Source: Bacillus xiamenensis
GTDB taxonomy: Bacteria > Bacillota > Bacilli > Bacillales > Bacillaceae
Direction of reading: 5' to 3'
Length of the DNA: 54,729 nt
Assembly: GCF_000300535.1 (NCBI RefSeq)
Contig: NZ_AMSH01000018.1
Coordinates: 1-54,729, forward strand
Shown here piece after piece: positions 45,101-53,266 of this stretch (the stretch's first letter is position 1; every line of letters starts with the position of its first letter). Under the pieces are notes generated by a model. The model was not told the origin of the DNA. It saw only the letters and a list, made by a program, of their open reading frames with translations, and did not search any database. A program made the translations under genes and the position numbers.

Positions 45101-48100
45101 CTGATACATCTATCACTTCAAGCGCTGGAAGGGTCATATGGTCATGAATGATTTGCACCGGTTCATCCCCGCTCATTGCAAAGGATGTTCTGAGCGATTC
45201 ATGTCTTTCCACCATTTGATGCAGGCTGTCCTGAAGCACCTTTATATCTAAAGGTCCGTTCATTCGAAAAGAAATCGTATTATTGTAAAATGGCAGATCG
45301 GGCTCTAATTGATAGAGAAACCACTGTCTTTGCTGGGCATAAGACATCGGAATCTCCTGACCCTTTTCCATTTTTCTCATCGGAATTGCTTCATCTGCTT
45401 TCGCATGTGAATCGATCCAGTCCGCTAATTCTCCAAGTCTCGTATGTTCAAAAAGAACTGCAAGCGACACGTCAAAACCGGTTCTTTGTCTCACTGCAGA
45501 CAGCATTTGCGTTGCCTTCAGCGAATGACCTCCTAGTAGAAAGAAATGATCACCGCAGCTGATATCTGAGACATCGAGCAGCTCTGCCCAAATATGTGCG
45601 AGCAGTTTCTCTGTCTCTGTTTGAGGTGCTCTGTTCTCTGAATCTAGTCCGCTTTCTTCTATTAATTCATGAAAATACGCCTCGTCCGGCATGCCATCTT
45701 CTGTTTCTTTCCAATATTCTTCAGGATACAGATGCACCGTGTATTCACCAGACAGCCGGGACTGTAAGCAGGTATGAATTGATTGATACAGTCGTTCTTC
45801 AACCGCATTTGTTTGATCGGTTTTGAAAAAGACATAAATGGCTTGTTCTGTTTGCATCTCCGCATCCACCATCTCTTGAATCTCTTTCTTTGACCGGTCT
45901 AATCCCGTATAAATGAGCGGAGCATCTGTCATCAGACATGCCAATATCGTTCGGAAGCCTGCCTGTTTGGACATCGAAAGATAACCTCTTTCTTTTAAAA
46001 TGCCTTTGATCATGGAGCCTTCGCTCATTCCGACCTCGTCCCACATGCTGAAACTAAAGCAATACGGCTTCACTGTAGACGTCATCTTCTGATAATGAGC
46101 AAATTGTTCAACGAACTCATTCGCCGCACAATAGGCGCCGACCGTCATTCCGCCCTTTAATGTACGTGCTGACGAGCTGGAAAGGAATAAGACGTTCTGC
46201 CGTTTGGAGGCAGCCTCATGAAGCGCAATCGTTCCATATACCTTCGCTTCGTACATTTTATTTAGCGACACAGACGTCATATCAGCAAGCAGCTCTTCTT
46301 GAATAATGCCTGCGAAATGGATGATGCCATCCAGCCTTTGATCTCGAGTGACCTCATGTCTTGAGATGGCGGCTTCAATCTCTTTTGCATCGGTGATGTT
46401 CGTTTTCTCATAAAGAACCGTGCCGCCATAGACTTTTGCCTGTTCCTTCAGTAAAGACAGGGTCTCTTGCTGCTCTGCAGATAAAGCCTCTTGCTCTTTT
46501 CTACCAAGCAATACGAGATGTGCTTGATAGGTTGTGAGCAGATGTTCACTAAGCATACGCCCAATTCCGCCAAGCCCGCCTGTGATCACATAGAGCCCAG
46601 ATGCTTCAAATGGCGGCTTCTTCACCCTCTGTTCCTTTTCCAAATGAAGAGGGGTTAAAAGGGGAATATAACGAACACCTTCACGATAAGCAGTCACATG
46701 ACTGTCTTTGTCATGTGTGAGTTCTGCCATAATCGCTGATGCATGAGAATGACTTGATGCCGATTCTGTCAGAGAAAAATCAAGACATTGCACTTGAATA
46801 AACGGCCATTCATGCTGAACCGCTGTCAACAGCCCGGCTGTCGTTGCCTTTTCTACATCATGTGTATGATCTTCAGGCAAATTCATTGCATGAGCTGAGA
46901 CAAAGGTGATGGCCACAGGTTCCTCATAGACGGAAATCGCTTTTGTTAAAAATAATGCACTCATGCTGCCCGTTTTCTGCGCTTGTTTCGCCTTGGCCAC
47001 ATGAAGCTTGTCTTCTTGGTTTGTATAGTTCCAAAGGTGAATGATGTGTTTCACCGAAACGCCATACGAACGGAGCGTCTCAAAGAGTTGTTCGTAGTCA
47101 GACGGCCGATTCGGGTGGATGATGAAGTGTGTGTGTGTGAGTTGTTTGAATGTTTGACCCGGTTCAACCGTAATAGATGCTTGTTCGCTGTTTGAAAGAG
47201 ATCTCAATTGATCTGCCAGCCCTAATGTGTCTGCAAAGATCACCATGTCGCCTATTGTTTGCTTGTCAGCTGCTGCATCAAGCGGAGCAGGTGTCCACTG
47301 CTTTTGATAACTCCAATCAGGCAAGGTATGCTCATTTTCAAGCCTTATGTCCATTTCCTTGATGATTTCATCGAATTCGCCTTCCTGCCATCGCGTCTTC
47401 AGCTGCGCCCTTTCTATTTTTCCAGAGCTTGTTTTTGGAAAGGCATGCTTCTGGACAGGAATGATACGCGCTGTAGACAAACCCATTTTTGTCGCAATAT
47501 GGGATTTGATGTGCTGGCTTGCCCTCATAATATAAGACGGCTCATACAGCTTCGGTGTAAAAAAGAGAATCAGTTCATCGGATGCAGAAGCCTCCATTCG
47601 AGCGGAGCAGGCAGCCACAAAGCTCGTTTCTACGCCTGGTACTTCCTCTGCTATGGCTTCAATTTCATAGTTGTGATAATTTTTCCCGTTGATGATGATC
47701 ATGTCTTTTTCTCTACCGGTTAATGTCAGCCTTCCTTCGTGAAGGAAACCTAAATCCCCCGTATGAAACCAGCCATCCGCTTGAAATACTTCTTCATTCG
47801 CTTCGTCATTTTGGTAATAGCCCTTCATTGTGGTTGGCCCTTTTATTTGCACGCAACCAATATGATCTTCTGGAAGAAGCTCGTGCTGATGGTTGACGAT
47901 GCGGATGGTGATGCCTGGAATCGGTCTTCCGAGCTCTGTAAAGCTGACGGTTCCTGTCTCACGTGCCTCCGCCGGCCTCAACTGCTCTGTCAGCGAAGTT
48001 TCTTCAAAGGTTAATACCCCGCTGTTTTCATCTCCCCGCTCAATCGCAAAGGAAAAGACAACCGCTGATGAGATTTCGGACATGCCGAAAGCCGGCCTGA

Positions 48101-49325
48101 TGACATCTCCCTTTAAACCATGCGGAGCAAGCAGATGTAAAAATCGGTGAATGGTTTTTGGTACGACCGCCTCTGCCCCATTGATCATGCAGGTCATGGC
48201 AGAAAGATCCCAAGATCCTGAAGAAATCTCTTTCTCATAATCATTGATCATTGCAAATGCGAAGTTAGGTGCCCATGTCTTCGTTGCACGGTAGCGGTCC
48301 ATCCAGTCCAGCCAGCGCAGCGGCTGAGCGATAAAATCATCTGTTCTCGCCCGTACCTGCTCGCACCCTGTGTACACATTGACAAGGTGGAACATCACGA
48401 TACCGCCAATATGATCTAAAGGCATCCAGTCTAACGAAACATCCTCTTGTGTAAATTGATTGGCTGCCACCGTGCCTTTGACATTCGCAAGCACACTTCT
48501 ATGGGAATGCTCTACGCACTTTGGCATCCCTGTGCTTCCAGACGTTAAGATAAAGAAGACGGAATCATCTGGCGCGGCAGGATGAGCCCTTGTATCCCGT
48601 TCTAAAGAAAGCATCGGTTCGACTGCCGCGACACGCAATTGATCTGTGTTCCACAATAAAGCTAATCCTTGCACCTCGTCGATCAGTGAGTCATCTGTTA
48701 GGATGAGCGGATGCTCTAGCAGCTTCCAAGCATGATGAAGCTTCTTCACTGCCGCATTCATCTCTCGATAGGTGGGAGCAGCGGATACAAGTGTTGGAAC
48801 AAATCCGCCTAATACACATGCCCAAAAGGCAGTGACCATAGCATGATTCGATGAAAATTGGAAGAAAACAGGATCGCCTGCCTCAAGACCCAGTGCCCTT
48901 AAACCAGTCAAAACCCGCTCGGCGTCTTCCTGTAACTGCGCATAGGATTGCGTGAGTTCGTTCTCACTGTTCACAATATACGTAAGCCCATTTGACGTTT
49001 TTGCCGCCTCTGTTAAGACTTCCTGTAAGGTCTGTGCACCTCTTGTAACATCTAAATCTCCTCCATAAGAAAGGGCGGGCGGCATGTCTGCCAAAGCAGG
49101 CTCAGCCGTTTGCGTCTGTATAGATTCAGCTGCGGCCTCCTGCTCAATATGCTTGTCGAGAAATAAATGAGAGAGGTGATATGGCCGCGGTCGAATGGTT
49201 TTTTCACGTGAAAAAACAGCGAAGCGTTCGATTTCGTTGGTTTGTAATATGGCTGTCTTTACATCTTGTAAAATAGCATCCATTGATTCATGTACACTCG
49301 TTTGGTTAATGGTTGATGGTTTCAT
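39189..49325 (-). CDS. stsA: Depsipeptide synthetase A: A-KR-PCP-C-A-PCP-E-C plus A-domain relic (StsA/CesA type)
   Basis: This synthetase has 3378 residues, close to CesA. Approximate order: a short N-terminal pseudo-A half (15-50); a keto-acid adenylation domain (85-640, TSGSTGMPKC at 265); a ketoreductase (TGGLGGIG at 917, active YCAAN at 1065); PCP (LGGHSLK, 1266); C (HHIVSDGWS, 1462); A (YTSGSTG, 1938; pocket DAYFLGGTFK, aliphatic, perhaps Val); PCP (LGGDSI, 2322); epimerase (HHLVMDGISW 2511, GWFTSSYP 2665); D-to-L-type C (HHILIDGWS, 2970); and a tail (3290-3378) that is a relic of A-domain motifs 6-7. It would make a hydroxy-acyl-D-amino acid and pass it to synthetase B as an ester. It starts 62 bases after srfAC. 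The name follows StsA of B. stratosphericus, recalled and not checked. Confidence 0.88.
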   Translation of the reverse strand: MKPSTINQTSVHESMDAILQDVKTAILQTNEIERFAVFSREKTIRPRPYHLSHLFLDKHIEQEAAAESIQTQTAEPALADMPPALSYGGDLDVTRGAQTLQEVLTEAAKTSNGLTYIVNSENELTQSYAQLQEDAERVLTGLRALGLEAGDPVFFQFSSNHAMVTAFWACVLGGFVPTLVSAAPTYREMNAAVKKLHHAWKLLEHPLILTDDSLIDEVQGLALLWNTDQLRVAAVEPMLSLERDTRAHPAAPDDSVFFILTSGSTGMPKCVEHSHRSVLANVKGTVAANQFTQEDVSLDWMPLDHIGGIVMFHLVNVYTGCEQVRARTDDFIAQPLRWLDWMDRYRATKTWAPNFAFAMINDYEKEISSGSWDLSAMTCMINGAEAVVPKTIHRFLHLLAPHGLKGDVIRPAFGMSEISSAVVFSFAIERGDENSGVLTFEETSLTEQLRPAEARETGTVSFTELGRPIPGITIRIVNHQHELLPEDHIGCVQIKGPTTMKGYYQNDEANEEVFQADGWFHTGDLGFLHEGRLTLTGREKDMIIINGKNYHNYEIEAIAEEVPGVETSFVAACSARMEASASDELILFFTPKLYEPSYIMRASQHIKSHIATKMGLSTARIIPVQKHAFPKTSSGKIERAQLKTRWQEGEFDEIIKEMDIRLENEHTLPDWSYQKQWTPAPLDAAADKQTIGDMVIFADTLGLADQLRSLSNSEQASITVEPGQTFKQLTHTHFIIHPNRPSDYEQLFETLRSYGVSVKHIIHLWNYTNQEDKLHVAKAKQAQKTGSMSALFLTKAISVYEEPVAITFVSAHAMNLPEDHTHDVEKATTAGLLTAVQHEWPFIQVQCLDFSLTESASSHSHASAIMAELTHDKDSHVTAYREGVRYIPLLTPLHLEKEQRVKKPPFEASGLYVITGGLGGIGRMLSEHLLTTYQAHLVLLGRKEQEALSAEQQETLSLLKEQAKVYGGTVLYEKTNITDAKEIEAAISRHEVTRDQRLDGIIHFAGIIQEELLADMTSVSLNKMYEAKVYGTIALHEAASKRQNVLFLSSSSARTLKGGMTVGAYCAANEFVEQFAHYQKMTSTVKPYCFSFSMWDEVGMSEGSMIKGILKERGYLSMSKQAGFRTILACLMTDAPLIYTGLDRSKKEIQEMVDAEMQTEQAIYVFFKTDQTNAVEERLYQSIHTCLQSRLSGEYTVHLYPEEYWKETEDGMPDEAYFHELIEESGLDSENRAPQTETEKLLAHIWAELLDVSDISCGDHFFLLGGHSLKATQMLSAVRQRTGFDVSLAVLFEHTRLGELADWIDSHAKADEAIPMRKMEKGQEIPMSYAQQRQWFLYQLEPDLPFYNNTISFRMNGPLDIKVLQDSLHQMVERHESLRTSFAMSGDEPVQIIHDHMTLPALEVIDVSDLESQEEKEQKAAEWAKKEASTPFQLERGALFRVKLIRLSHADHLLLMSIHHIVSDGWSIGIVARELSEWYTAAIEGREPHLPPLPIQYADYALWQKEYLTGEPLDKQLSYWKEQFATPVEELVLPYDHPRPAVQSYKGKTKTYQLSTSLSEQIVALSKKTDSTLYMTLLSAFSTLLHRLSSQDEFVIGSVIAGRNRAEIEHLIGFFVNTLALRIDHSGNPAFTELLERVKETTVGAYAHQDVPFDMVVDELNIARDASKQPLFQVMFVLQNLPLEASPMGEATSVLAIEDHDTAKFDLSLFVFEGAEGLQLKLEYHADLFSDDTMERFLTYYEHLLERICENPAQPIKQLNFLPEKEKHQLLYEWSGKTDQPKGPLLMTERFEAQVKKTPHAVALEFQREQWTYRELQKKVDRLAAYLQQRGVTPHEPVGLLIDRSPEMIVGVLAIVKAGGAYVPIDPEYPDTRIDYMLRDTGIKLLLTKNEWLKKVSINQTELICLDQGYEEFLPEAEVMPAALSPDGLAYINYTSGSTGQPKGVLIPHQAVIRLVCETDYVTLDEHTRILQIASFSFDAFTYEIWGALLNGGRLILTDRNTILSMDALADTLKAYQITTGFLTVPLFNRLTEEHPEALSGFHALLVGGDALSAAHIRKALPYLPEGLLNGYGPTENTTFSCVHHIRALDEGQATVPIGRPIAYSQAYILDDQLQPVPQGVIGEIYVGGTGLALGYLGDEEKTAQSFIPHPFQEGARLYKTGDMGRWLSNGLIDCLGRMDHQVKIRGHRVECGEIEAAMLTFDDITECAVIPHQHESGHKRLIGYFVQKGDMTPQDIRQNLKDILPDYMVPSLLMELCELPLTPNGKVDQKRLPPPEWRQEEVETTTDRAVTEEERVLEKVWSQLLGAPSIGVHDNYFELGGDSIIVIQMVARLAQEGYVIQPRDVFEKQTISQLAKAMKQADVSVSYDQSPVTGEVRLLPIQSWFFEQSMTNQDYWNLSAHIEFKQSVTLKQLTQVLSKLFDHHDMLRVVYTKEADGTWIQTIREPGILPYITCFDLTNVSQEEAVEQIRLETEACQGTLSLERGEVIKAILFHTSHDTSELFIAAHHLVMDGISWRIIQEDILNGLKQLAAGQDVVLAKKTASYKQWADALYEYAQTEQLQEQASFWQKITDQEEVGSPFQPPALSNIEEHAEILSVQLTKEQTDILLRQASQAYRTEINDLLLSGLVQAVGQPVLITLEGHGREDLFEQMDLSRTVGWFTSSYPIFIPFIQTDVERQIKDVKETLRAVPQKGIGYGLLQYMTEPRLLKTAAPQISFNYLGQLDQTDGDAKLYIADERNGHVHDPKAERQHLIDVYGYVIHGQLQMNFMINRELLQQEKVRLLPERFKERMEDILTHCVETKGGFTPSDFPMAQLTQKQVDELPDNVVDVYPLSPMQQGMLFHALLDQASQAYFGQVHMTLEGLTNGDAYEQAWNLLVERHSILRTKFAWEGLKEPVQFIQSEGSIHLTQYDVRHLSDLEQQETIEQFLESDRSKDFNLEHIDEPLIRIALFHCDEKKSTFVFSFHHILIDGWSLFSFIEESFALYRSLVDEREIRLPAVRPYKDFIEWLHKQDQEKAQEFWQRYMSGVEEATPLPGDGEHASDQRAGTTQVSVKLTPQMQQKLEEMTGTQKVTLSTLIQSAWGLLLHLHSGSEEVIFGVTVSGRPADLPEVESMTGLFINTLPLRLPITSDKTIAQLLAYTQETVFHIREFEYTVLPDIQQMTKIPNGEALFHSIVVFENYPIESIEPYGVRILDIASHEETNYDLTLVAVPGDTLELRVTYHLNQYTEKQIQTLMQQLIHTLEAMTEQVNTPLSSFTIVTNEEKERMISDWAQNAQVSVLYPDQAEVYAGVNDPAYETEIFILNEEHQLMPVGFPGDIFIGAKEIKALCGELADWMETHKIPHPFKHQTGEFLYPTGDVGVWTEKSKIQILDWM

Positions 49326-49346
49326 ATGAGTTCCTTTCCTTTTTTG

Positions 49347-49379
49347 TTAGGCAGGAGTACAAGACTGCATCCTGCCTAA
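49347..49379. promoter_or_regulatory. Perfect hairpin between srfAC and synthetase A
   Basis: TTAGGCAGGA and TCCTGCCTAA form a perfect ten-base-pair stem around 13 bases. On the minus strand it is followed by CAAAAAAGG, not a T run, so it is not a standard terminator. It fills most of the 62-base gap. It may stabilise or process the mRNA, or mark the join where the depsipeptide genes entered. Confidence 0.6.
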
Positions 49380-49387
49380 TCTAAAGT

Positions 49388-52300
49388 TTACAAGACTGGT
49401 TCTCTATTTTTTTGATTCAGTATCTTTTTTATCAGCTGTGCATTTTGGGCTGCACATTCTTTGTTTTTGAACATATCAGCATGTCGACCGCAGCCTTGAT
49501 ACTGGCTAAAAGCACCGGTCGTCGCATGTTCCCAGCCCTCCATCCAGTCCGGAATCGAGATTTGTTCTTCAGATTGGATGAATGCAATATCTGCCTGTAT
49601 CGCTCCTTGATTCACCCCCTTCACAAACGTTTCATAGTAGGCACGCGTCTTTTGTGCAAGCGCTTCTTGGACAAGCTCGCTTTGAGCAAGTTCACTTTGT
49701 TTCGACTGATGGACAATCGCTTCTATATCGTCATCAATGCTCCGCCCCTCTAAATTACTTTCTCCAATTTTCTTATAGGAATCGATCATGATAACCTTCT
49801 CGACTGTCCTCCCTGCTTGTTCAAGCGCTTGAACAAGCTCAAAGGCAAGGTAACATCCGCCAGAGTACCCCATCAAAGTCAGCGGCCCTTCTGGTTGAAG
49901 CTGCTGAATATGCTGAACGTACTGCGCTATTCGTTGATCCGTTTCAATAAAATCAAAGGCGATCAAACGAACATCATCAAGCGTTTTTGCTGCTTCCTGA
50001 TAAATAAAGCCATAGCCTGGTAATGGTGGGAGAGCAAAGACCGTAGATGATTGAGATTCATTGAATACAAGATAGCCAGCAGCTTCTTGGTCCTGCTGTT
50101 GAATGAAACGACTGAGCGCTTCTATCGTTGGTGTCTCAAACAGCAAGTGAATAGGCACCTGAACCCCGAACTCTTTTGACACTTTAGACAAAAGAGACAT
50201 GGCTTTTAATGAATGTCCGCCAAGCTCAAAGAAATGATCGTCCGTGCTAATATCATCTCGTTCCAGTACTTCCCGCCACATGACCAGCAGCTTTTGTTCT
50301 ACTTCATTTACCGGCAGTTTCACATGGCGGTTTCCTTGCGGCGCCTCTGGCTTTGGCAGCTTGCGTTTATCAATTTTTCCATTTGGCGTGAGCGGGAGGT
50401 TCTCTAGCACCGTCAGCTTATGAGGCAGCATATAAGCCGGTAAACGCTCTTTCAGCCCTGATTCGATCTCATCGAGCTTGCCCTTCCATTCATCATCACA
50501 TGTGATATAAGCAAACAGCCTTGTATGATTGGTTTCATCCTGATCCGCAATAAGTGCAGCCTGTTTGACACCTGGATGCAGGAGGAGATGGGCTTCAATT
50601 TCTGTCAGTTCAATTCGGTGTCCGCGAATTTTCACCTGATCATCAACTCTGCCTGCATACTCAATGAGACCGTCTTCTCGAAAATAAGCTAAATCTCCCG
50701 TGCGATACAGCCGCTCGCCCGCAGCGAATGGATGAGCGATAAAGGCTTGTTTCGTCAGATCAGGCCGATTCACATATCCTTTCGCCAGCCCTTTGCCGCT
50801 CAGACAAAGCTCGCCAACCATGCCAATCGGCTGAAGCTGTCCTTGCTTGCTTAATATATAAGCACCCGTCTGATTGAGCGGCTTTCCAATTGGAATTGAA
50901 CGTGCCTCTGCCGGAATGGCTTCATCTATAGGATAATAGGTCGCAAAGATGGTCGATTCGGTTGGACCGTAAACATTGATTAATCTGCCTTTCCCCATCA
51001 CATCAAAGGCTTTTCTCACATGCCGGACTGATGCCCGCTCTCCTCCAAACAGCACCTTACGCACACCGCGCATCCAGTCTGTTCCTTCATCAACAAGAAG
51101 GTGGAATAAAGCCGTTGGAACAAACATGACAGAGATATTTTCTCCCCTAATCAGCCTGGTCAGCTCGTGCATGTCTAAAATGGTGTCTTTTTTCGGCAGG
51201 ACTAGCTTTGCTCCATTCAAAAGCGCGCCATATACATCAAATGTAAAGCCATCAAATACGCTATTTGATAACGACAGCAATGTATCTGTTTCTGAAATGG
51301 TTAAGTAGTTCGTATTTTTGACCACTCGGGCAATATTTGAATGGGTCGTCATGATACCTTTTGGCTGTCCGGTTGTGCCAGAGGTATACATGATGTATGC
51401 TGTGTCATCTAAGCCAGCTTCAAGCGGCAGATTCTCTGAGCTCATCAGTGAAATTTCCTGATCATCTACAAAAAGATACGTACCATTAAACGCGAGCGCC
51501 TTCGTTTGACTGATAAAGGATGAATGAGTGAGAAGATGCGTCGCTCCGCTGTCTCTCAGCATATATTGGATGCGGCTTTCTGGATAATCAGGATCAATTG
51601 GCACATAGGTTGCGCCTGCTTTTAAAACGGCAAGCAAGCTCACAATGAGTTCAGGCGTGCGCTCTGCTAAAATGGCGATAACCGTTTGATGTTTGGTTCC
51701 GTGTTTTTGCAAATGCCTTGCCAGACGGTTCGCCTGTTCGTTCAGCTCCGCATAGGTCATTGTGTGATTCTCTGCTGATAATGCCACCGCATTCGGCTGT
51801 TTGCGGACATTATGCTCAAACCACTTAGACAAATAGAGCTGATCATGTTCAAGCTCAGGTGCATTCCAGTCCTCAAGAATCCGCTGCTTTTCCCGTTTCG
51901 TCACAAGTGTGAGTGTGTGAACTGATTGATCGGGATGCTCGATGGCCTCTTTGATCAACAGAATCAGCTGCTCCTTTAATCGATGAACAAATGCAGGATT
52001 AAATGCACGTTGGTTAAAGGCCAGCTTCAACTGCAATTGTTCCCCGGGCGATGCAAGCAAATTGAGATCATAGTTCGATTTTTCATATACCTTCATTTCT
52101 TCTACGGTAAAGCCTAACAGCGACTCTTGCTCGTCTTTTTTAGCAGCGGGGACATTTTCAAACACCACAATATGATCAATGAGCTGCCGCTGACCTGTCT
52201 TGGCCTGGATATCATATATTGGGATATATTGGTGCGGTTCAGCTGCTAAAGACTGCTGCTGCGTCTCTGATAATAGAGAACGGAACGTCATTTGGTCTGT

Positions 52301-53221
52301 CAGCTGAATTCTTCTTGGAATGACATTGATAAACAATCCCACCATCCGATCCACACCAGCCAAATCTGCCGGACGTCCTGACACAATCGTTCCAAACAAA
52401 ACATCATTTGACCGCTGATACCTGCTCAATAAAATGGACCAAACCGATTGAAGCGCACTGCTTAACGTGGCATTTTGCTGCAAGGCTAACTCTGATAAAG
52501 CAGCCGTTTCTTCTCTACTCATGGACCATTCGATTTCGCCTAATTCATGCTCATTTGTTTGCTTTCGCTGTTCTTTAAAGGTTGTTTGTCCATCAAACCC
52601 GGCTAACGATTGCGTCCAATATTCAAGTGATGCTTGTTTATCTTGTTTTTCCAGCCATTGAATATATTCTTTATATGGCTTAACTGGCTGCAGCTTGTAA
52701 GGCGTACCATGCAAAAGCCCATGATAAATCGCAAATAACTCCTGCACGACAAGGCCAAAACACCAGCCATCTAGAAGGATATGGTGATAGCTCCATATCC
52801 AGCGATAGCTTGAAGGGCCCGTTTGAAAAACGGATGCCCGCATGAGCAGATCCTTCGAGAGATCAAATCCTCTTAGCTGATCCTGTTCTTTAAAGCGCTC
52901 AATACGCTCAAGCTGTTCACTTTCAGAAAGGTTCTGTATGTCCACAACATCAAGCTGGAAAGGTCGTTTTTTCAAGACAACTTGGACAGGACGCTTCACT
53001 TTTTCGTGGAGGAACACGGTACGAAAAATATCGTACCGTTCCACGATGATATTCATGCTTTTCTCAAGCAAGTCATGGCGAAGTGTGCCCTTCACGTTCA
53101 TATCCATTTGTTCTACATAAAAGCCCTTTTCTTGATGGTGGAGGGTATGAAACAGCATTCCTTCTTGCATTGGCGACAGGTAGTACATATCTTGAACTTG
53201 ATCCCTTTTAAATTGACTCAT
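49388..53221 (-). CDS. srfAC: Surfactin/pumilacidin synthetase C (SrfAC): C-A-PCP-TE
   Basis: This 1277-residue termination module matches B. subtilis SrfAC (1275). Order: C (HHILLDGW, 149); A (YTSGTTGQPKG, 615; core GPTEST; A10 PNGKIDK, 948); PCP (LGGHSLKA, 1001); TE (GYSGGC, Ser at about 1119). My reading of the A pocket is DGFFLGVIFK, near the published Ile code and unlike the SrfAC Leu code, which fits pumilacidin (Ile or Val at position 7). The TE closes the heptapeptide onto the beta-hydroxy fatty acid. AAAGGAGG precedes the ATG, 45 bases after srfAB. Confidence 0.95.
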   Translation of the reverse strand: MSQFKRDQVQDMYYLSPMQEGMLFHTLHHQEKGFYVEQMDMNVKGTLRHDLLEKSMNIIVERYDIFRTVFLHEKVKRPVQVVLKKRPFQLDVVDIQNLSESEQLERIERFKEQDQLRGFDLSKDLLMRASVFQTGPSSYRWIWSYHHILLDGWCFGLVVQELFAIYHGLLHGTPYKLQPVKPYKEYIQWLEKQDKQASLEYWTQSLAGFDGQTTFKEQRKQTNEHELGEIEWSMSREETAALSELALQQNATLSSALQSVWSILLSRYQRSNDVLFGTIVSGRPADLAGVDRMVGLFINVIPRRIQLTDQMTFRSLLSETQQQSLAAEPHQYIPIYDIQAKTGQRQLIDHIVVFENVPAAKKDEQESLLGFTVEEMKVYEKSNYDLNLLASPGEQLQLKLAFNQRAFNPAFVHRLKEQLILLIKEAIEHPDQSVHTLTLVTKREKQRILEDWNAPELEHDQLYLSKWFEHNVRKQPNAVALSAENHTMTYAELNEQANRLARHLQKHGTKHQTVIAILAERTPELIVSLLAVLKAGATYVPIDPDYPESRIQYMLRDSGATHLLTHSSFISQTKALAFNGTYLFVDDQEISLMSSENLPLEAGLDDTAYIMYTSGTTGQPKGIMTTHSNIARVVKNTNYLTISETDTLLSLSNSVFDGFTFDVYGALLNGAKLVLPKKDTILDMHELTRLIRGENISVMFVPTALFHLLVDEGTDWMRGVRKVLFGGERASVRHVRKAFDVMGKGRLINVYGPTESTIFATYYPIDEAIPAEARSIPIGKPLNQTGAYILSKQGQLQPIGMVGELCLSGKGLAKGYVNRPDLTKQAFIAHPFAAGERLYRTGDLAYFREDGLIEYAGRVDDQVKIRGHRIELTEIEAHLLLHPGVKQAALIADQDETNHTRLFAYITCDDEWKGKLDEIESGLKERLPAYMLPHKLTVLENLPLTPNGKIDKRKLPKPEAPQGNRHVKLPVNEVEQKLLVMWREVLERDDISTDDHFFELGGHSLKAMSLLSKVSKEFGVQVPIHLLFETPTIEALSRFIQQQDQEAAGYLVFNESQSSTVFALPPLPGYGFIYQEAAKTLDDVRLIAFDFIETDQRIAQYVQHIQQLQPEGPLTLMGYSGGCYLAFELVQALEQAGRTVEKVIMIDSYKKIGESNLEGRSIDDDIEAIVHQSKQSELAQSELVQEALAQKTRAYYETFVKGVNQGAIQADIAFIQSEEQISIPDWMEGWEHATTGAFSQYQGCGRHADMFKNKECAAQNAQLIKKILNQKNREPVL

Positions 53222-53266
53222 CTATTCCATTCCTCCTTTCCCTTTTTCATGACTGATCTAGTGGTG

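Noticed and set aside
31540-47723. Many plus-strand frames inside the synthetase genes
   Set aside because: They are antisense shadows with no ribosome sites, odd composition and no recognisable domains.
39189-49325. First domain of each synthetase as a fatty-acyl-AMP ligase starting a lipopeptide
   Set aside because: It resembles the PksJ-type acyl-activating domain, and it is followed by a KR and flanked by pseudo-A halves. Together these fit alpha-keto acid loading, not fatty acid loading.
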